A stretch of 47,570 nucleotides of DNA from Candidatus Aenigmatarchaeota archaeon (GCA_003663325.1 QMZT01000003.1:1-47570); one strand, 5' to 3'. Shown: positions 7,655 through 16,900, counted from the first letter of the stretch. Notes: generated by a model from the sequence alone, not told the origin. Program-made: numbers and translations.

Positions 7655-8572
7655 TTACACACTGAGCGGTGGCTTAACATCAACCCTTATTGTTTTCCTA
7701 AAGCTATAGGTGTATTCTATTTTAGCATTGATCCAGTATGTCTTTTCAAGCTCAACCCTTTCCCCACCCCCTAGTTTAATCTCACAGACATAGAATGGTG
7801 ATTTTCTTCCTATAATTCTTATTTCTTTTGCTTTCTTTTTACAATCTTCTACCCCAGTTATTCCTTCTCCCTTTAATTCTCGCAGCTTTATCTTATCCCC
7901 ATAAAGCTCTCCTTTCCCCTTGTTTTCGATCCAAAACCTCATTAGTCCGCTGCCTTCGTTATCTTCAACAATGATCGGCTGGCCGCGAACCTCAACATAG
8001 GGCTTTATCGGACCCTCGCCAACAGAAATTCTCGCTGTTGAGCTTATCTTCTTTCCTTCCATCAATAATCTTTCATACTCCTTTTTATTCACAAATGTAA
8101 CAGAAGAGGTGGAATGCGTTATATATTCATATTTAACCATTATTCCAATATCGCATGTATTCTCAACACTAACCCTTTTTGCCTTCAATTTCCATTCTAT
8201 TATTCCTGTTGATTGCGGACCCAATGTACCAATATTACATGTTCTTTCACCCTCTTTCTTTCCTCCTTTGTCACCACTACAACTTATGAGGTTTATATCA
8301 AAGAGATTGCAATCGTTGTAAAGAGAAACCTTAACATTCTGAGGCTCTCTTTCTGAGCTTTCCATAACATTTTTTATATAAACCCTCAATGTCGCACTTT
8401 CCCCAGACCTTATCTCACTTGAAGGGGTTACTCTTATCATATCTATCACAACAACATCATCGCTATACTCTTTAACGCTTGCTCCTAAAAAGGGTAGCTC
8501 GATGTTCGTTCCCGGAATTGTGCAACCAGAGATCAAAACAATTAAAGCAACAACAGCGATATACTTTTTCAT
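7655..8572 (-). CDS. Lipoprotein of the four-member paralogous family (copy 1)
   Basis: 305 residues with lipobox ISGC (Cys 17), the most divergent member and first in the leftward unit. It keeps VVVIDMIRVTPSSEIRSGES and YIKNVMESSEREPQNV in the first domain, the strand VKYEYITHSTSSVTFVNKK with a linker LLMEGKKISS, and a second domain ending AKIEYTYSFRKTIRVDV. Additional cysteines occur in CNLFDINLISC and TCNIG and may pair. It is divergent to the pilin-like gene at 8634 across 61 nt of AT-rich promoter DNA. Function is unknown; its position suggests it is made together with the three paralogues downstream. Confidence 0.84.
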   Translation of the reverse strand: MKKYIAVVALIVLISGCTIPGTNIELPFLGASVKEYSDDVVVIDMIRVTPSSEIRSGESATLRVYIKNVMESSEREPQNVKVSLYNDCNLFDINLISCSGDKGGKKEGERTCNIGTLGPQSTGIIEWKLKAKRVSVENTCDIGIMVKYEYITHSTSSVTFVNKKEYERLLMEGKKISSTARISVGEGPIKPYVEVRGQPIIVEDNEGSGLMRFWIENKGKGELYGDKIKLRELKGEGITGVEDCKKKAKEIRIIGRKSPFYVCEIKLGGGERVELEKTYWINAKIEYTYSFRKTIRVDVKPPLSV

Positions 8573-8633
8573 ATTTAATATTTTTTTCTGAAAAAATAAA
8601 AATACATTTAACTCCTTTTGCGAATTAAATAGT

Positions 8634-9107
8634 ATGAAAGGTCAGATGGTGCTAGAGTTTATAGTAGCTGGAATTATATTTTTTGCCGCGCTAGTTTTCA
8701 TGTTTAATTATATAAATACAAATGTTAATGCCGTCAGGGGAAGCGCTTATATTGACACGCTAAATGCTAAGCTTGTTCAAATCTCCGATATATTGGTTAA
8801 TCCAACAAACAAAGACCTTTCCTTAACCAAAGAATGGTTTGTTTTTGATAATAACAAGATAACAACATTTAAGAATACATATTGCGCCGATGCAGCAGGC
8901 TATAAAAAACTTTCAAATAAGCTAGGACTGGCAAGAAAAAGTATAACGGGTAGTGAGATTATGAACCACATAAATATAACGCTTTCAACAAATAACATGG
9001 TGATTTTAACATGTGGTAAACAGCCACCCGGTATAATGGGATACAGCGTAAAGAGGTTTGGTGTGTTTGGGAATAGTATAGCGACACTAACAATAATATT
9101 ATGGTAG
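8634..9107 (+). CDS. Pilin-like secreted protein with class III signal peptide
   Basis: 157 residues. The N-terminus MKGQMVLEF followed by IVAGIIFFAALVFM matches archaeal class III signal peptides. A prepilin peptidase would cut after KG, leaving Q at +1 and the conserved Glu at +5 before a hydrophobic assembly helix. The rest is a small globular head with two Cys (YCAD and LTCGK) that could pair, and a hydrophobic C-terminal strand. It is probably a type IV pilus-like subunit or minor pilin. No pilus assembly ATPase is in the window. The 3' end overlaps the converging glycosylase gene by 9 nt. Confidence 0.8.
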   Translation: MKGQMVLEFIVAGIIFFAALVFMFNYINTNVNAVRGSAYIDTLNAKLVQISDILVNPTNKDLSLTKEWFVFDNNKITTFKNTYCADAAGYKKLSNKLGLARKSITGSEIMNHINITLSTNNMVILTCGKQPPGIMGYSVKRFGVFGNSIATLTIILW

Positions 9108-9773
9108 GTTATGCTTGCATGCTGAGCTTAGTGGGCATGCATCACATCTCGGAACCTTTTTGCAATATTGCTTGCATAACTCAACTATTAGTGCATGGAA
9201 CTCCTTATATATCTCAACATCCTTTCTTAATCTTTTCTCAATCCCTTTTCTAATTGATTCGTAATTGCCGTGTAAAGGTATCCCAAACCTTTTTAGAAAT
9301 CTAATTGTATATGCATCAACAATAAAAAAGGGTTTGTTGGCAGCATACAACAATATGCTATCTGCGGTCTCAAATCCTATGCCCTTTATAGAGATCAACT
9401 CTTCCCTTACCCTCTCGTCGCTTTGGGAAAAAATTTTATTTAAGTCGGCGTTATACTTTTCTTTTATATAACACATGAAATCTTTCAATCTTTTTGCCTT
9501 CTGCCTATAAAAACCACTTGATTTTATCAGGTGCTCAAGCTTTTCAATATCCAACTCACATATTCGTTTGATGTCAAGCATCCTTTTGGCCTTCATTTCC
9601 TCAATGCACTTTTCAACATTTCTCCATGCTGTATTTTGTGTTAATATGGCACCTACTATTATCTCCACCCTTTTATCACTACCCACCTTTTTATGATAAT
9701 CCTCATCTACAGGCCACCAATCTTGCTTTCCAAAGTGCTCAAGCAAGGTCCTGTAAATACTCATAAGATTCAT
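9099..9773 (-). CDS. Endonuclease III-related DNA glycosylase (HhH-GPD, COG2231/MagIII-like)
   Basis: 224 residues. The N-terminal WWPVDE followed by VGAILTQNTAWRNVEKCI is characteristic of the COG2231 group related to EndoIII and 3-methyladenine glycosylase MagIII. The helix-hairpin-helix ISIKGIGFETADSIL and the catalytic Asp region FFIVDAYTIRF lie near residues 125-155. The C-terminus has five cysteines (LCKQYC, then RCDACPLSSAC), enough for a 4Fe-4S cluster with C-x2-C-x5-C spacing. It would excise damaged bases in base excision repair. Exact lesion specificity cannot be read from the sequence. Confidence 0.88.
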   Translation of the reverse strand: MNLMSIYRTLLEHFGKQDWWPVDEDYHKKVGSDKRVEIIVGAILTQNTAWRNVEKCIEEMKAKRMLDIKRICELDIEKLEHLIKSSGFYRQKAKRLKDFMCYIKEKYNADLNKIFSQSDERVREELISIKGIGFETADSILLYAANKPFFIVDAYTIRFLKRFGIPLHGNYESIRKGIEKRLRKDVEIYKEFHALIVELCKQYCKKVPRCDACPLSSACKHNLP

Positions 9774-9810
9774 AAATTTAATTTAAAAATAATTAAAAAA
9801 GGTTTTAGTT

Positions 9811-10518
9811 ATGAAGGTAAATTATGTGTGCTTTGATTTTGGAAACACACTTTTGCATGACCCATTCGATAAAGTTATGCGCTATCAATCAAAACGATTT
9901 CAAAGCATATTAAAAGAACATGGTCATGCCTTTGGGAGGGATGAAATAGTGAAGGCATGGAAAGAAGCTAATGCAAAAATGCACTATCCATTCATATCCC
10001 ATTTTTTTCAAGAAAGGCCTATCGTTGCGAATATGCTTGAAAGGCTTCGCGTTAGCACCTCGCCCCCATTAATATCTGAGCTACTTATAGCGTACAGAGA
10101 TGGGCTGAAGGTAGCTATAGCTAGTGATAAAAGGTTGGCAAGCGTTAGCTATGTGTTGGGTGAGTTGAAAAGAAGGGGTAAAAAGCTAGCGGTATTAAGT
10201 AGTGAGCGGGCACAATCTTTAAGCACTATGCTGCTATGGGCCAAACTTTCGAGGTACTTTGTTAAGATCATGGCAACAGAAAGTATAGGGGTTGATAAGC
10301 CAGACCCGCAGGTATTCTGGTTTCTTATAAGGGCAATAAATGCGAAGAGAGAAGAGGTTGTATATGTAGGGGATAGCTATACAAATGATATAGTGCCCGC
10401 GAAGAAGTTTGGTATAAAGGCGATATGGTATAACAGAGCCAATGAACAATTTGAAATGAAATACAGGCCTGATAAGACAATAAGTGATCTTGTTACGTTG
10501 CTGGATATTATAGAATAG
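9811..10518 (+). CDS. HAD-superfamily hydrolase-like protein
   Basis: 235 residues with the four HAD motifs: I at FDFGNTLL (nucleophile Asp 9), II at LSSERAQS, III with Lys in VDKPDPQVF and IV at VYVGDSYTNDI. The helical cap lies between motifs I and II, as in subclass I. In motif I the second Asp of DxD, normally the acid-base of phosphatases, is Gly (DFGNT). This raises the chance of a dehalogenase-like or altered chemistry, or lost phosphatase activity. The 3' end overlaps the converging trkH by 11 nt. Confidence 0.85.
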   Translation: MKVNYVCFDFGNTLLHDPFDKVMRYQSKRFQSILKEHGHAFGRDEIVKAWKEANAKMHYPFISHFFQERPIVANMLERLRVSTSPPLISELLIAYRDGLKVAIASDKRLASVSYVLGELKRRGKKLAVLSSERAQSLSTMLLWAKLSRYFVKIMATESIGVDKPDPQVFWFLIRAINAKREEVVYVGDSYTNDIVPAKKFGIKAIWYNRANEQFEMKYRPDKTISDLVTLLDIIE

Positions 10519-11902
10519 ACCTTCTCATGAACAGGTATCTTATAAAAACAAGCACAGGTATTATCTCAAGTCTCCCAAACAGCATATCTATAATGAGTAT
10601 GACCTTGCCGATCGCATGCATATTAGCAATATCTATTGTTGATAGCCCAACCGTCCCTTCTGCAGATGCTGAAATGAAGAAGGAATCAAGCGGGGCATAG
10701 CCGAGTGAGCTTATAACTATCGTTGAAAGAAGGAGTATGAGCAGGTATATAAAAGAGAATGTTGCAACCAATGTTAGTTCGCTATCCTCTACAACATTAC
10801 CATCAAACTTTACCCTAACAACAGCCGAAAGCGGAAGGGACGATTTTTTGACAAGCCAAAGGAGGGATTTTGAGAGTATTCCAACCCTTATCAGTTTTAG
10901 ACCTCCTGCCGTTGAACCAGCATAACCCCCTATTATCATTAACATGATAAGAAAGAGCTTTCCCATATCGCTATAGCCTGCACCGCTATTCTTAAATCCC
11001 GTTGTTGTTAGTGCTGAGAACGCGTGAAAGATGCCGTGTCTCATAGGTTCTGGAGAGTGCAAAAAGGATATTGTAAGGAGTATGGAGAATATTAACAGCA
11101 GGCTCCAAAAGATCTTTGTTTCAGGACTTTTTATGTAATATCTGAACTTTTTACTTAGCAATTTATTGTGGATGAAGAAGGATGTTGCACCTAAAACCAT
11201 AAAGATAATGAGAACGAGCTCTATAAGCATGTTATTATAGTAATAGATGGATTTGCTCGTTGCAGAAAAGCCTCCAGTAGATATGGTTGAGAACATGGTA
11301 ATGATGGAATCAAAGAAAGGCATACCTAGCAAGAAGAGCAATAAAATACCAACCAAGGTATAGCTTGTATATATCAAAAATATCCTTTTAACACTTGTAT
11401 AAACGCTCATTTCCACCTTGCTTGCGCCCCTTTCAGACTCATATATGTAGTATGAGGATATGCCTGGAGAAGAGAGCAAAAGCAGGAATATTATTAATAT
11501 GCCTATCCCACCTATCCACTGAGTAAATGAGCGCCAAAAAACCAAGGCTCTTGGTAACTTTTCGGGAAAAAGCACACTCAAACCTGTTGTTGTAAAGCCC
11601 GAGAATGATTCAAACACAGCATCAATTGGCAATGCGTAAGGCAAATAAGGTATTGAGCCCAGCAAGGATATGAGTATAAAGGTGATGGTAGAGAGTACCA
11701 TTGCAGACGGCAGATCTAGCTCTTCCCTCTCAAACCTTTTATCCAGCAGTATGCCGGCGATAAATGACATCACAGCAGAAATGAAAAATGGTAGGAATAC
11801 ATTCTCTCCAAAGATCCATGCCACGATATTCGGTATGAGGAGGAATATGCCAAAAATCTCCAGTACAAGTCCGAGGTGTGAAAGCACAGAGAATATCTTC
11901 AT
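10508..11902 (-). CDS. trkH: TrkH/KtrB-type potassium uptake membrane subunit
   Basis: 464 residues with about ten hydrophobic segments arranged as four M1-P-M2 repeats. The selectivity-filter loops are visible: SGFTTTGLSV (about 97), FSTISTGGFSA (about 200), SALTTTGFKNSG (about 290) and SAEGTVGLST (about 430). The single Gly of each loop forms the K+ filter, as in TrkH. No TrkA regulatory subunit is adjacent, so it must be encoded elsewhere. The ATG at 11902 lies about 20-29 nt from TTTATAATT (complement of 11921-11930), which suggests a leaderless transcript. Confidence 0.93.
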   Translation of the reverse strand: MKIFSVLSHLGLVLEIFGIFLLIPNIVAWIFGENVFLPFFISAVMSFIAGILLDKRFEREELDLPSAMVLSTITFILISLLGSIPYLPYALPIDAVFESFSGFTTTGLSVLFPEKLPRALVFWRSFTQWIGGIGILIIFLLLLSSPGISSYYIYESERGASKVEMSVYTSVKRIFLIYTSYTLVGILLLFLLGMPFFDSIITMFSTISTGGFSATSKSIYYYNNMLIELVLIIFMVLGATSFFIHNKLLSKKFRYYIKSPETKIFWSLLLIFSILLTISFLHSPEPMRHGIFHAFSALTTTGFKNSGAGYSDMGKLFLIMLMIIGGYAGSTAGGLKLIRVGILSKSLLWLVKKSSLPLSAVVRVKFDGNVVEDSELTLVATFSFIYLLILLLSTIVISSLGYAPLDSFFISASAEGTVGLSTIDIANMHAIGKVILIIDMLFGRLEIIPVLVFIRYLFMRRSIL

Positions 11903-11932
11903 ACTTTATATTTTCAAAATAAATTATAAATA
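11903..11932. promoter_or_regulatory. Divergent pair of TATA boxes for trkH and the pseudopilin-like gene
   Basis: The rightward box CTTTATATTTT at 11904-11914 sits 21-31 nt from the ATG at 11935. The leftward box, read on the complement at 11921-11930, sits 20-29 nt from the trkH ATG at 11902. Each promoter overlaps the start region of the opposite gene. Confidence 0.55.
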
Positions 11933-11934
11933 CC

Positions 11935-13482
11935 ATGAAAAGAAAGGGCTTTGTGCACATAGTTGAGATAATCTTGATAGTGATAGTTGTTTTTACATTT
12001 CTTTACCAATTTGCGTCTTTAAAAACCAAACCACAAGAGTGGGACAAGATAAAGGCAAGCCTTTTAGTTGGTGATATTATAAATTCCTTAAGGATATTGA
12101 ATACGAATTGGTTTAATGAGGAAGAGGTAAGGGCGAGGTGTGATGCTGTCTTTCCAAAAACTATGGTTTATGGGTTAAGTTTATATGGTATCGTGAAGCC
12201 GAAGATAAATATTTTGTGCTACGGGGAAAAATGCAACGATGTAGCTAACGCATTGGAAAGCTTTACAATAAATAACGTAACAATCAGCTTTACCATTCAT
12301 ACGGTAGATAGTCTTAGTGAGCTGTTCTCCCTTTACTACGACGTTGCGATTATAGCTAGGGATGTCCTGCCAGATTCTTTTTATAATGAAGAGAACAAAT
12401 ACGCATTAAAACAATTCCTTACAAATGACAAAGGCATTATAGAAATGGTAAACCTTGTTTCGGATGATTTAACCGATAGCAAAAAAAAGGATATACAGAA
12501 TGGTATATTTAGCCTTGAAAAAACAACCTCAAACGGTAATAGTATAGTGTTTAAGAAAAACATAAGTGTGAAAACAAAGGATGATTTCTTGCTCATTAAC
12601 TATCTTTACCATACACCAATCTTTCATGATGATTTTAATGATAAAAATAAATGGACAACCTCGGCAGGCTGGCAAGGGAATGATAAGTTTGAGCTTGAGC
12701 CTGGATTCTTAGGAACATCTCTCTATTTAAATAGCACATGTGAGGGTGAGAGGTATATATACACCCCAGCCTTTAATGAATTCGAGAATATGACCCTTGT
12801 GCTGTTTTTTAATTTCACACCAAATTCAAGGTTTGATGTCATGTTTAAAGGAGTAAATGATTTCTATGTGGTTAGTGTTGATCAATGGGGCATAGTAAAG
12901 CTCTATTATCTTTCTAATGGCCATCTTAATATAATAAAGAAGGGGGACTATGGTAGTATATTCCCTTATGAATGGCATAAGCTTGTAATAGATAGCGGTA
13001 ATGGCAAGCTGGAGGTGTTTATAGATTCTAAGCCCGCTCTATTCGCTGAAGGTGTATGGATTGGTAAACGTAGCCTAGCATTAGAGGCGTGTGGAAATGG
13101 TGTTAACATAGATAATCTCAGGGTCTATTTTAACGAGGATTATGTGTTTGAAAATTCCCTAGCTGGACAAGGCGTTAGAAGCAGTGAGAAAAGGAATATT
13201 ATACTCGAAGAAAGGGGTGGTGGTGCAGCAGCCATGGTTATAAATGATAATGCTGTAGGTGGTAAGGGAAGGGCTATATGGCTATCTCCTACCATAGCTA
13301 AAGGGGAAAGTGGAAAAGCCATTATTAGGTTTGCTGTGATCACGGCAGCAGGGTATTACTATGATGTAATAGGTAGTGATGTAGAAGAGGTAGAAAGTGC
13401 AAGATTGCATGCGTTAAAGAGCATAGATATGTTTCAGCCGTTTATTGTAGAGCTTAAATCTGGATATACATACGCAGGCTAG
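11935..13482 (+). CDS. Secreted pseudopilin-like protein with LamG-like domain
   Basis: 515 residues. The N-terminus MKRKGFVHIVEII followed by a hydrophobic helix resembles a pilin-type signal peptide (basic residues, Gly, Glu near +5). Residues about 70-200 look like an alpha/beta Rossmann or GATase-like domain (INILCYG, DVAIIARDVLPDS, LKQFLTNDKGIIEMVNLV). A concanavalin/LamG-like beta sandwich follows at about 220-400 (FHDDFND, YEWHKLVID, LEVFIDSKPALF). The C-terminal part (GKGRAIWLSPTIA) looks like the completion of the GATase-like domain. If so, the LamG module is inserted into it. Probable surface protein; ligand unknown. Confidence 0.75.
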   Translation: MKRKGFVHIVEIILIVIVVFTFLYQFASLKTKPQEWDKIKASLLVGDIINSLRILNTNWFNEEEVRARCDAVFPKTMVYGLSLYGIVKPKINILCYGEKCNDVANALESFTINNVTISFTIHTVDSLSELFSLYYDVAIIARDVLPDSFYNEENKYALKQFLTNDKGIIEMVNLVSDDLTDSKKKDIQNGIFSLEKTTSNGNSIVFKKNISVKTKDDFLLINYLYHTPIFHDDFNDKNKWTTSAGWQGNDKFELEPGFLGTSLYLNSTCEGERYIYTPAFNEFENMTLVLFFNFTPNSRFDVMFKGVNDFYVVSVDQWGIVKLYYLSNGHLNIIKKGDYGSIFPYEWHKLVIDSGNGKLEVFIDSKPALFAEGVWIGKRSLALEACGNGVNIDNLRVYFNEDYVFENSLAGQGVRSSEKRNIILEERGGGAAAMVINDNAVGGKGRAIWLSPTIAKGESGKAIIRFAVITAAGYYYDVIGSDVEEVESARLHALKSIDMFQPFIVELKSGYTYAG

Positions 13483-14370
13483 CTAAAACCATATTATTGT
13501 TAAAAGTGCTCCAAGCAGGCATCCCATAAATATGAAAGGCATGGCAGGATAGTATCTATCCTTCTTGGCAATCAAGAAAAGGAATAATAGCATTATGATT
13601 GTCATGATGGGTATAGGGGACACCCTTAGCAATGCCTCCTCCCTTTCCATACCCAACTTTATTAAATTGTTCATAACAACACCAGAAAATAAAAGTGGGA
13701 ATGCTATATCACCACCTCCAAGTATCGCTAATCTTTCACCCCTCGCTATTTTCTTTGCTTGCGGCTTGGTAAAGGCCTTATAGGGGACCATAAATCCGGA
13801 AAATATGCCCTCTTTTGTTAGGGATTCCGCGATCTTTACCATATGTTTTGTCTTGAATACGGCGATTATATCATATAGGGATGTAACAAAAAGTAACATT
13901 GTGACCCAGAGTATATCCAGCAAGGGAACAAATATGACAGCTATTCCAGCATATATTAAGATCTCTGTAATATTATAAACAATTGCGCTTTTTCTTGAGA
14001 TCTTTATCAACGATAGCAAGAAAGAGAGCAGAATGGCTATGAGGCTGTCAACAAACACACCCAAAGCAACGGACATGCTCATCCATACAGCAAGAAAGTA
14101 TAGCACTTTCCATATACCTAGTTTTCTTATAAATATTAAGAAAAGCAGCAGCAAGGTACCAAATAGAATGCCAGATGTCATATAGGTAAAGAGCTCTACA
14201 CCTTTTACCTCTGGCCTTTTTCCTATAGCCGTGTCCTTATATTCCACGACCACGCTCCCCTTTTCAAACTTGACAGCAGATATACTTTTTTGCAATGTAA
14301 AGAGACCAAAAAATTGCGCTAAAGTGAAAAGCACCAGCACTATTATTGTGCTTTTTATCGTATGCTTCAT
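13483..14370 (-). CDS. Archaeal presenilin/SPP homologue (A22-type GxGD intramembrane aspartyl protease)
   Basis: 295 residues with about nine membrane segments. Both catalytic motifs are present: YD in TSLYDIIAVF (about residue 167) and GxGD in ILGGGDIAFPLLFSG (about 220). The PAL-like motif appears as YPAMPF near residue 277, with Met in place of Leu. This is the layout of archaeal presenilin homologues (PSH), which cut substrates within the membrane, often signal-peptide remnants or small membrane proteins. The substrate here is unknown. It is divergent to valS across 38 nt that contains a TATA-like TTTTTATAG on the complement. Confidence 0.93.
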   Translation of the reverse strand: MKHTIKSTIIVLVLFTLAQFFGLFTLQKSISAVKFEKGSVVVEYKDTAIGKRPEVKGVELFTYMTSGILFGTLLLLFLIFIRKLGIWKVLYFLAVWMSMSVALGVFVDSLIAILLSFLLSLIKISRKSAIVYNITEILIYAGIAVIFVPLLDILWVTMLLFVTSLYDIIAVFKTKHMVKIAESLTKEGIFSGFMVPYKAFTKPQAKKIARGERLAILGGGDIAFPLLFSGVVMNNLIKLGMEREEALLRVSPIPIMTIIMLLFLFLIAKKDRYYPAMPFIFMGCLLGALLTIIWF

Positions 14371-14408
14371 ATTAATTTTTTATTATAAGCCTATAAAAAT
14401 AAGATAAT

Positions 14409-16805
14409 ATGAAACTCAAAGAAAAGCGATGGAAAAAGGAATTTGAAGAGGAAATAAGAAGGATGTGGAGGGAGAAGAATGAGTACAGGTTTGATGAAAA
14501 TACAAAGAAGCCAGTATTTAGCATAGATACCCCGCCACCATATGTTAATGCCCCCGTCCACATAGGACAGGCCACAACCTATGTTTTAATGGACATGTTT
14601 GCACGTTTTAGACGTATGATAGGGTATGAAGTGCTCTTTCCTCTTGGCTTGGATAGGAACGGCTTGCCCATAGAGGTTGCAGCTGAGCGTAAATTTGGAG
14701 TTAAAATGAACGAAGTTAGCAGAGAGCGATTTGTTGAGCTGTGCAAAAAATTGCTGGAAGAGTATAGCATGAAATCCACGGAAACGTTTTATATTGCTGG
14801 TATAAGTTTCAATTCATGGGAAATTGGTACAAGGGCGGGAGATGTTTACCTCACCGATATGCCAGAGTATAGAAAGCTTACACAGGAAACATTTATAGAT
14901 TTGTGGAATAAGGGGCTTATTTACGAGGATGTAAGGATAAACAACTATTGCCCTGGGTGTAGAACAACAATTGCTGATGCGGAGATAGAGTACGATGAAC
15001 GCCCAACGGTATTTAATTATGTAAAGTTTAAAGTAAAGGAAACGGGAGAGGATATAGTGATAGCAACAACAAGACCAGAGCTTTTATGCACCTGCAAGAT
15101 GGTTGTTTTTAACCCAAGTGATGAGAGATACAAGCATTTGAATGGGAAGACGGCTATTGTCCCGCTTTATAACATAGAGGTACCTATAAGACCACATCCC
15201 ATCGCAAAGCCCGAGATGGGAACGGGGTTAGAGATGATGTGTAGCTTTGGTGATACACGAGATATCCAATTTTTTAGAGAAATGGATTTGCAGCCAGTAA
15301 TAGCTATAGATCAAAACGGTAAGATGAATAAGCATGCGGGCTTTCTTGAAGGGCTTGAGGTTTTGGAGGCCAGAGAGAAGATAGTAGAAATGCTTAAAGA
15401 AAAGGGTATGATTGTCAAGCAGGAAAAAATGATGCACCGCATCCCAATATGCGAGAGGTCAAAGGATGCCATAGAATTTATAGCTATGCCAGAATACTAT
15501 CTTAAGCAGATGGAATTTAAGGATAAGATAAGGGCAATTGCTGATAAAATGAATTTTTATAGCCCGAAGAGTAAACAGATATTGCTTGACTGGATAGATT
15601 CAATAAAGATAGACTGGGCAATATCACGCAGGCGTTATTATGCAACAGAGATCCCCGTGTGGTATTGTAAAAAATGCAACCATCCCTATGTTCCCCCAAA
15701 AGGTAAATACTACCAGCCTTGGCGCGAGCGGCCACCAATAGAGCGCTGTCCTAAATGTGGTCACAAAGAGTTTAGAGGCGAGGAAAGGGTTTTTGATACA
15801 TGGTTCGATTCATCCATAACCCCACTTTTCATACTTAAGTATAGCAGGGATAATAATTTCTTTGAGAAACATTTCCCCTGTACATTAAGGCCACAGGGAA
15901 AGGAAATAGTAAGAACGTGGCTTTATTATACCCTTCTTAAATGCTATCTTTTAACGAATAAGCAAGCATTTAGAGATGTATGGATAAACTATCACATCCT
16001 TGATGAGAAAGGGAAAAAGATGAGCAAGAGCTTGGGCAATATCATAGATCCACAAAAGGTTATGGAAAGATATGGTGCAGAGCCTTTCAGATTCTGGGCA
16101 GCCATAGAGGGCAATCTGGAGAAAACGGATTTTAAGTGCTCATTTAATAGGATAGAGGGTGCGAGCAAATTCCTCACAAAATACTGGAACATCGCAAGAT
16201 TTGTTTCTCTTTTTGATCCAATAAAAAAGCCCAAGCATCTTACGGAGTTGGATAAATGGGTAATTAAGGAGCTTAACATGCTTATCAAGTATACCAGAGA
16301 GAGATATGAAAGGTACGATTTTCATGGTCCGGCTGTAAAGATAAAGCATTTCCTTTGGGAAGTATTTGCATCCCATTATATAGAAATGGTAAAAAACAGG
16401 GCATACAATCAAGATAATAAGTTCAGCAAGGAAGAACAGGAGTCTGCTATCTATGCGTTGCATGAGGTATTGGAGAAAGTAACGAGGATGCTCGCACCCA
16501 TAATCCCTTTCATAACGTACAGGATATATAAGGATATATATGGGAAAAACGTACACAAGATGCAATTCCCAAGCATTGATAAGTTTGCGATTAAGGAGGA
16601 ATTAAGTATAAGCAGCAACGATATAATCGCCTTAAATTCAGCCATATGGAAGGTAAAGAAGGATGCTGGCATGTCTCTTAAGTCAAAAGTAAGATTACTG
16701 ACCCTTCCTGTTAAATTTAAGCCAATAGAAAAGGATATAATTTTTACTCATAATATAGAAAAAATAGAATATAAGGAAGGTATTTCTGTAAAATTGGAAC
16801 AATAA
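14409..16805 (+). CDS. valS: Valyl-tRNA synthetase
   Basis: Class I synthetase of 798 residues, the archaeal short form. The order is: catalytic core with PPPYVNAPVHIGQATTY at about residues 42-58, where the HIGH signature reads HIGQ; FPLGLDRNGLPIEVAAE; zinc-binding NYCPGCRT; the CP1 editing domain with IATTRPELLCTCK; a second zinc knuckle pair (YCKKC and RCPKCG); DTWFDSS; and the KMSKS loop GKKMSKSLGNIID near residue 537. A helical anticodon-binding domain ends the protein. The long match to archaeal ValRS, including INNYCPGCRTTIADAEIEY, makes Val specificity strong over Leu or Ile. Confidence 0.93.
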   Translation: MKLKEKRWKKEFEEEIRRMWREKNEYRFDENTKKPVFSIDTPPPYVNAPVHIGQATTYVLMDMFARFRRMIGYEVLFPLGLDRNGLPIEVAAERKFGVKMNEVSRERFVELCKKLLEEYSMKSTETFYIAGISFNSWEIGTRAGDVYLTDMPEYRKLTQETFIDLWNKGLIYEDVRINNYCPGCRTTIADAEIEYDERPTVFNYVKFKVKETGEDIVIATTRPELLCTCKMVVFNPSDERYKHLNGKTAIVPLYNIEVPIRPHPIAKPEMGTGLEMMCSFGDTRDIQFFREMDLQPVIAIDQNGKMNKHAGFLEGLEVLEAREKIVEMLKEKGMIVKQEKMMHRIPICERSKDAIEFIAMPEYYLKQMEFKDKIRAIADKMNFYSPKSKQILLDWIDSIKIDWAISRRRYYATEIPVWYCKKCNHPYVPPKGKYYQPWRERPPIERCPKCGHKEFRGEERVFDTWFDSSITPLFILKYSRDNNFFEKHFPCTLRPQGKEIVRTWLYYTLLKCYLLTNKQAFRDVWINYHILDEKGKKMSKSLGNIIDPQKVMERYGAEPFRFWAAIEGNLEKTDFKCSFNRIEGASKFLTKYWNIARFVSLFDPIKKPKHLTELDKWVIKELNMLIKYTRERYERYDFHGPAVKIKHFLWEVFASHYIEMVKNRAYNQDNKFSKEEQESAIYALHEVLEKVTRMLAPIIPFITYRIYKDIYGKNVHKMQFPSIDKFAIKEELSISSNDIIALNSAIWKVKKDAGMSLKSKVRLLTLPVKFKPIEKDIIFTHNIEKIEYKEGISVKLEQ

Positions 16806-16828
16806 TATATATATTAAAGTAGAGAAAT

Positions 16829-16893
16829 CTTTATAAATGGGTTACATAAAATTATATTAATATTTACCAATATGTTAATCACTACAAGGAGGT
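16829..16893 (+). promoter_or_regulatory. TFB promoter and Shine-Dalgarno site
   Basis: Purine-rich GAAA followed by the TATA box CTTTATAAAT (16829-16838) predicts a start near 16860. A strong ribosome site AAGGAGGT (16886-16893) lies 7 nt before the ATG at 16901. Unlike many genes here, this one appears to have a leader of about 40 nt. Confidence 0.65.
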
Positions 16894-16900
16894 AAAATAT

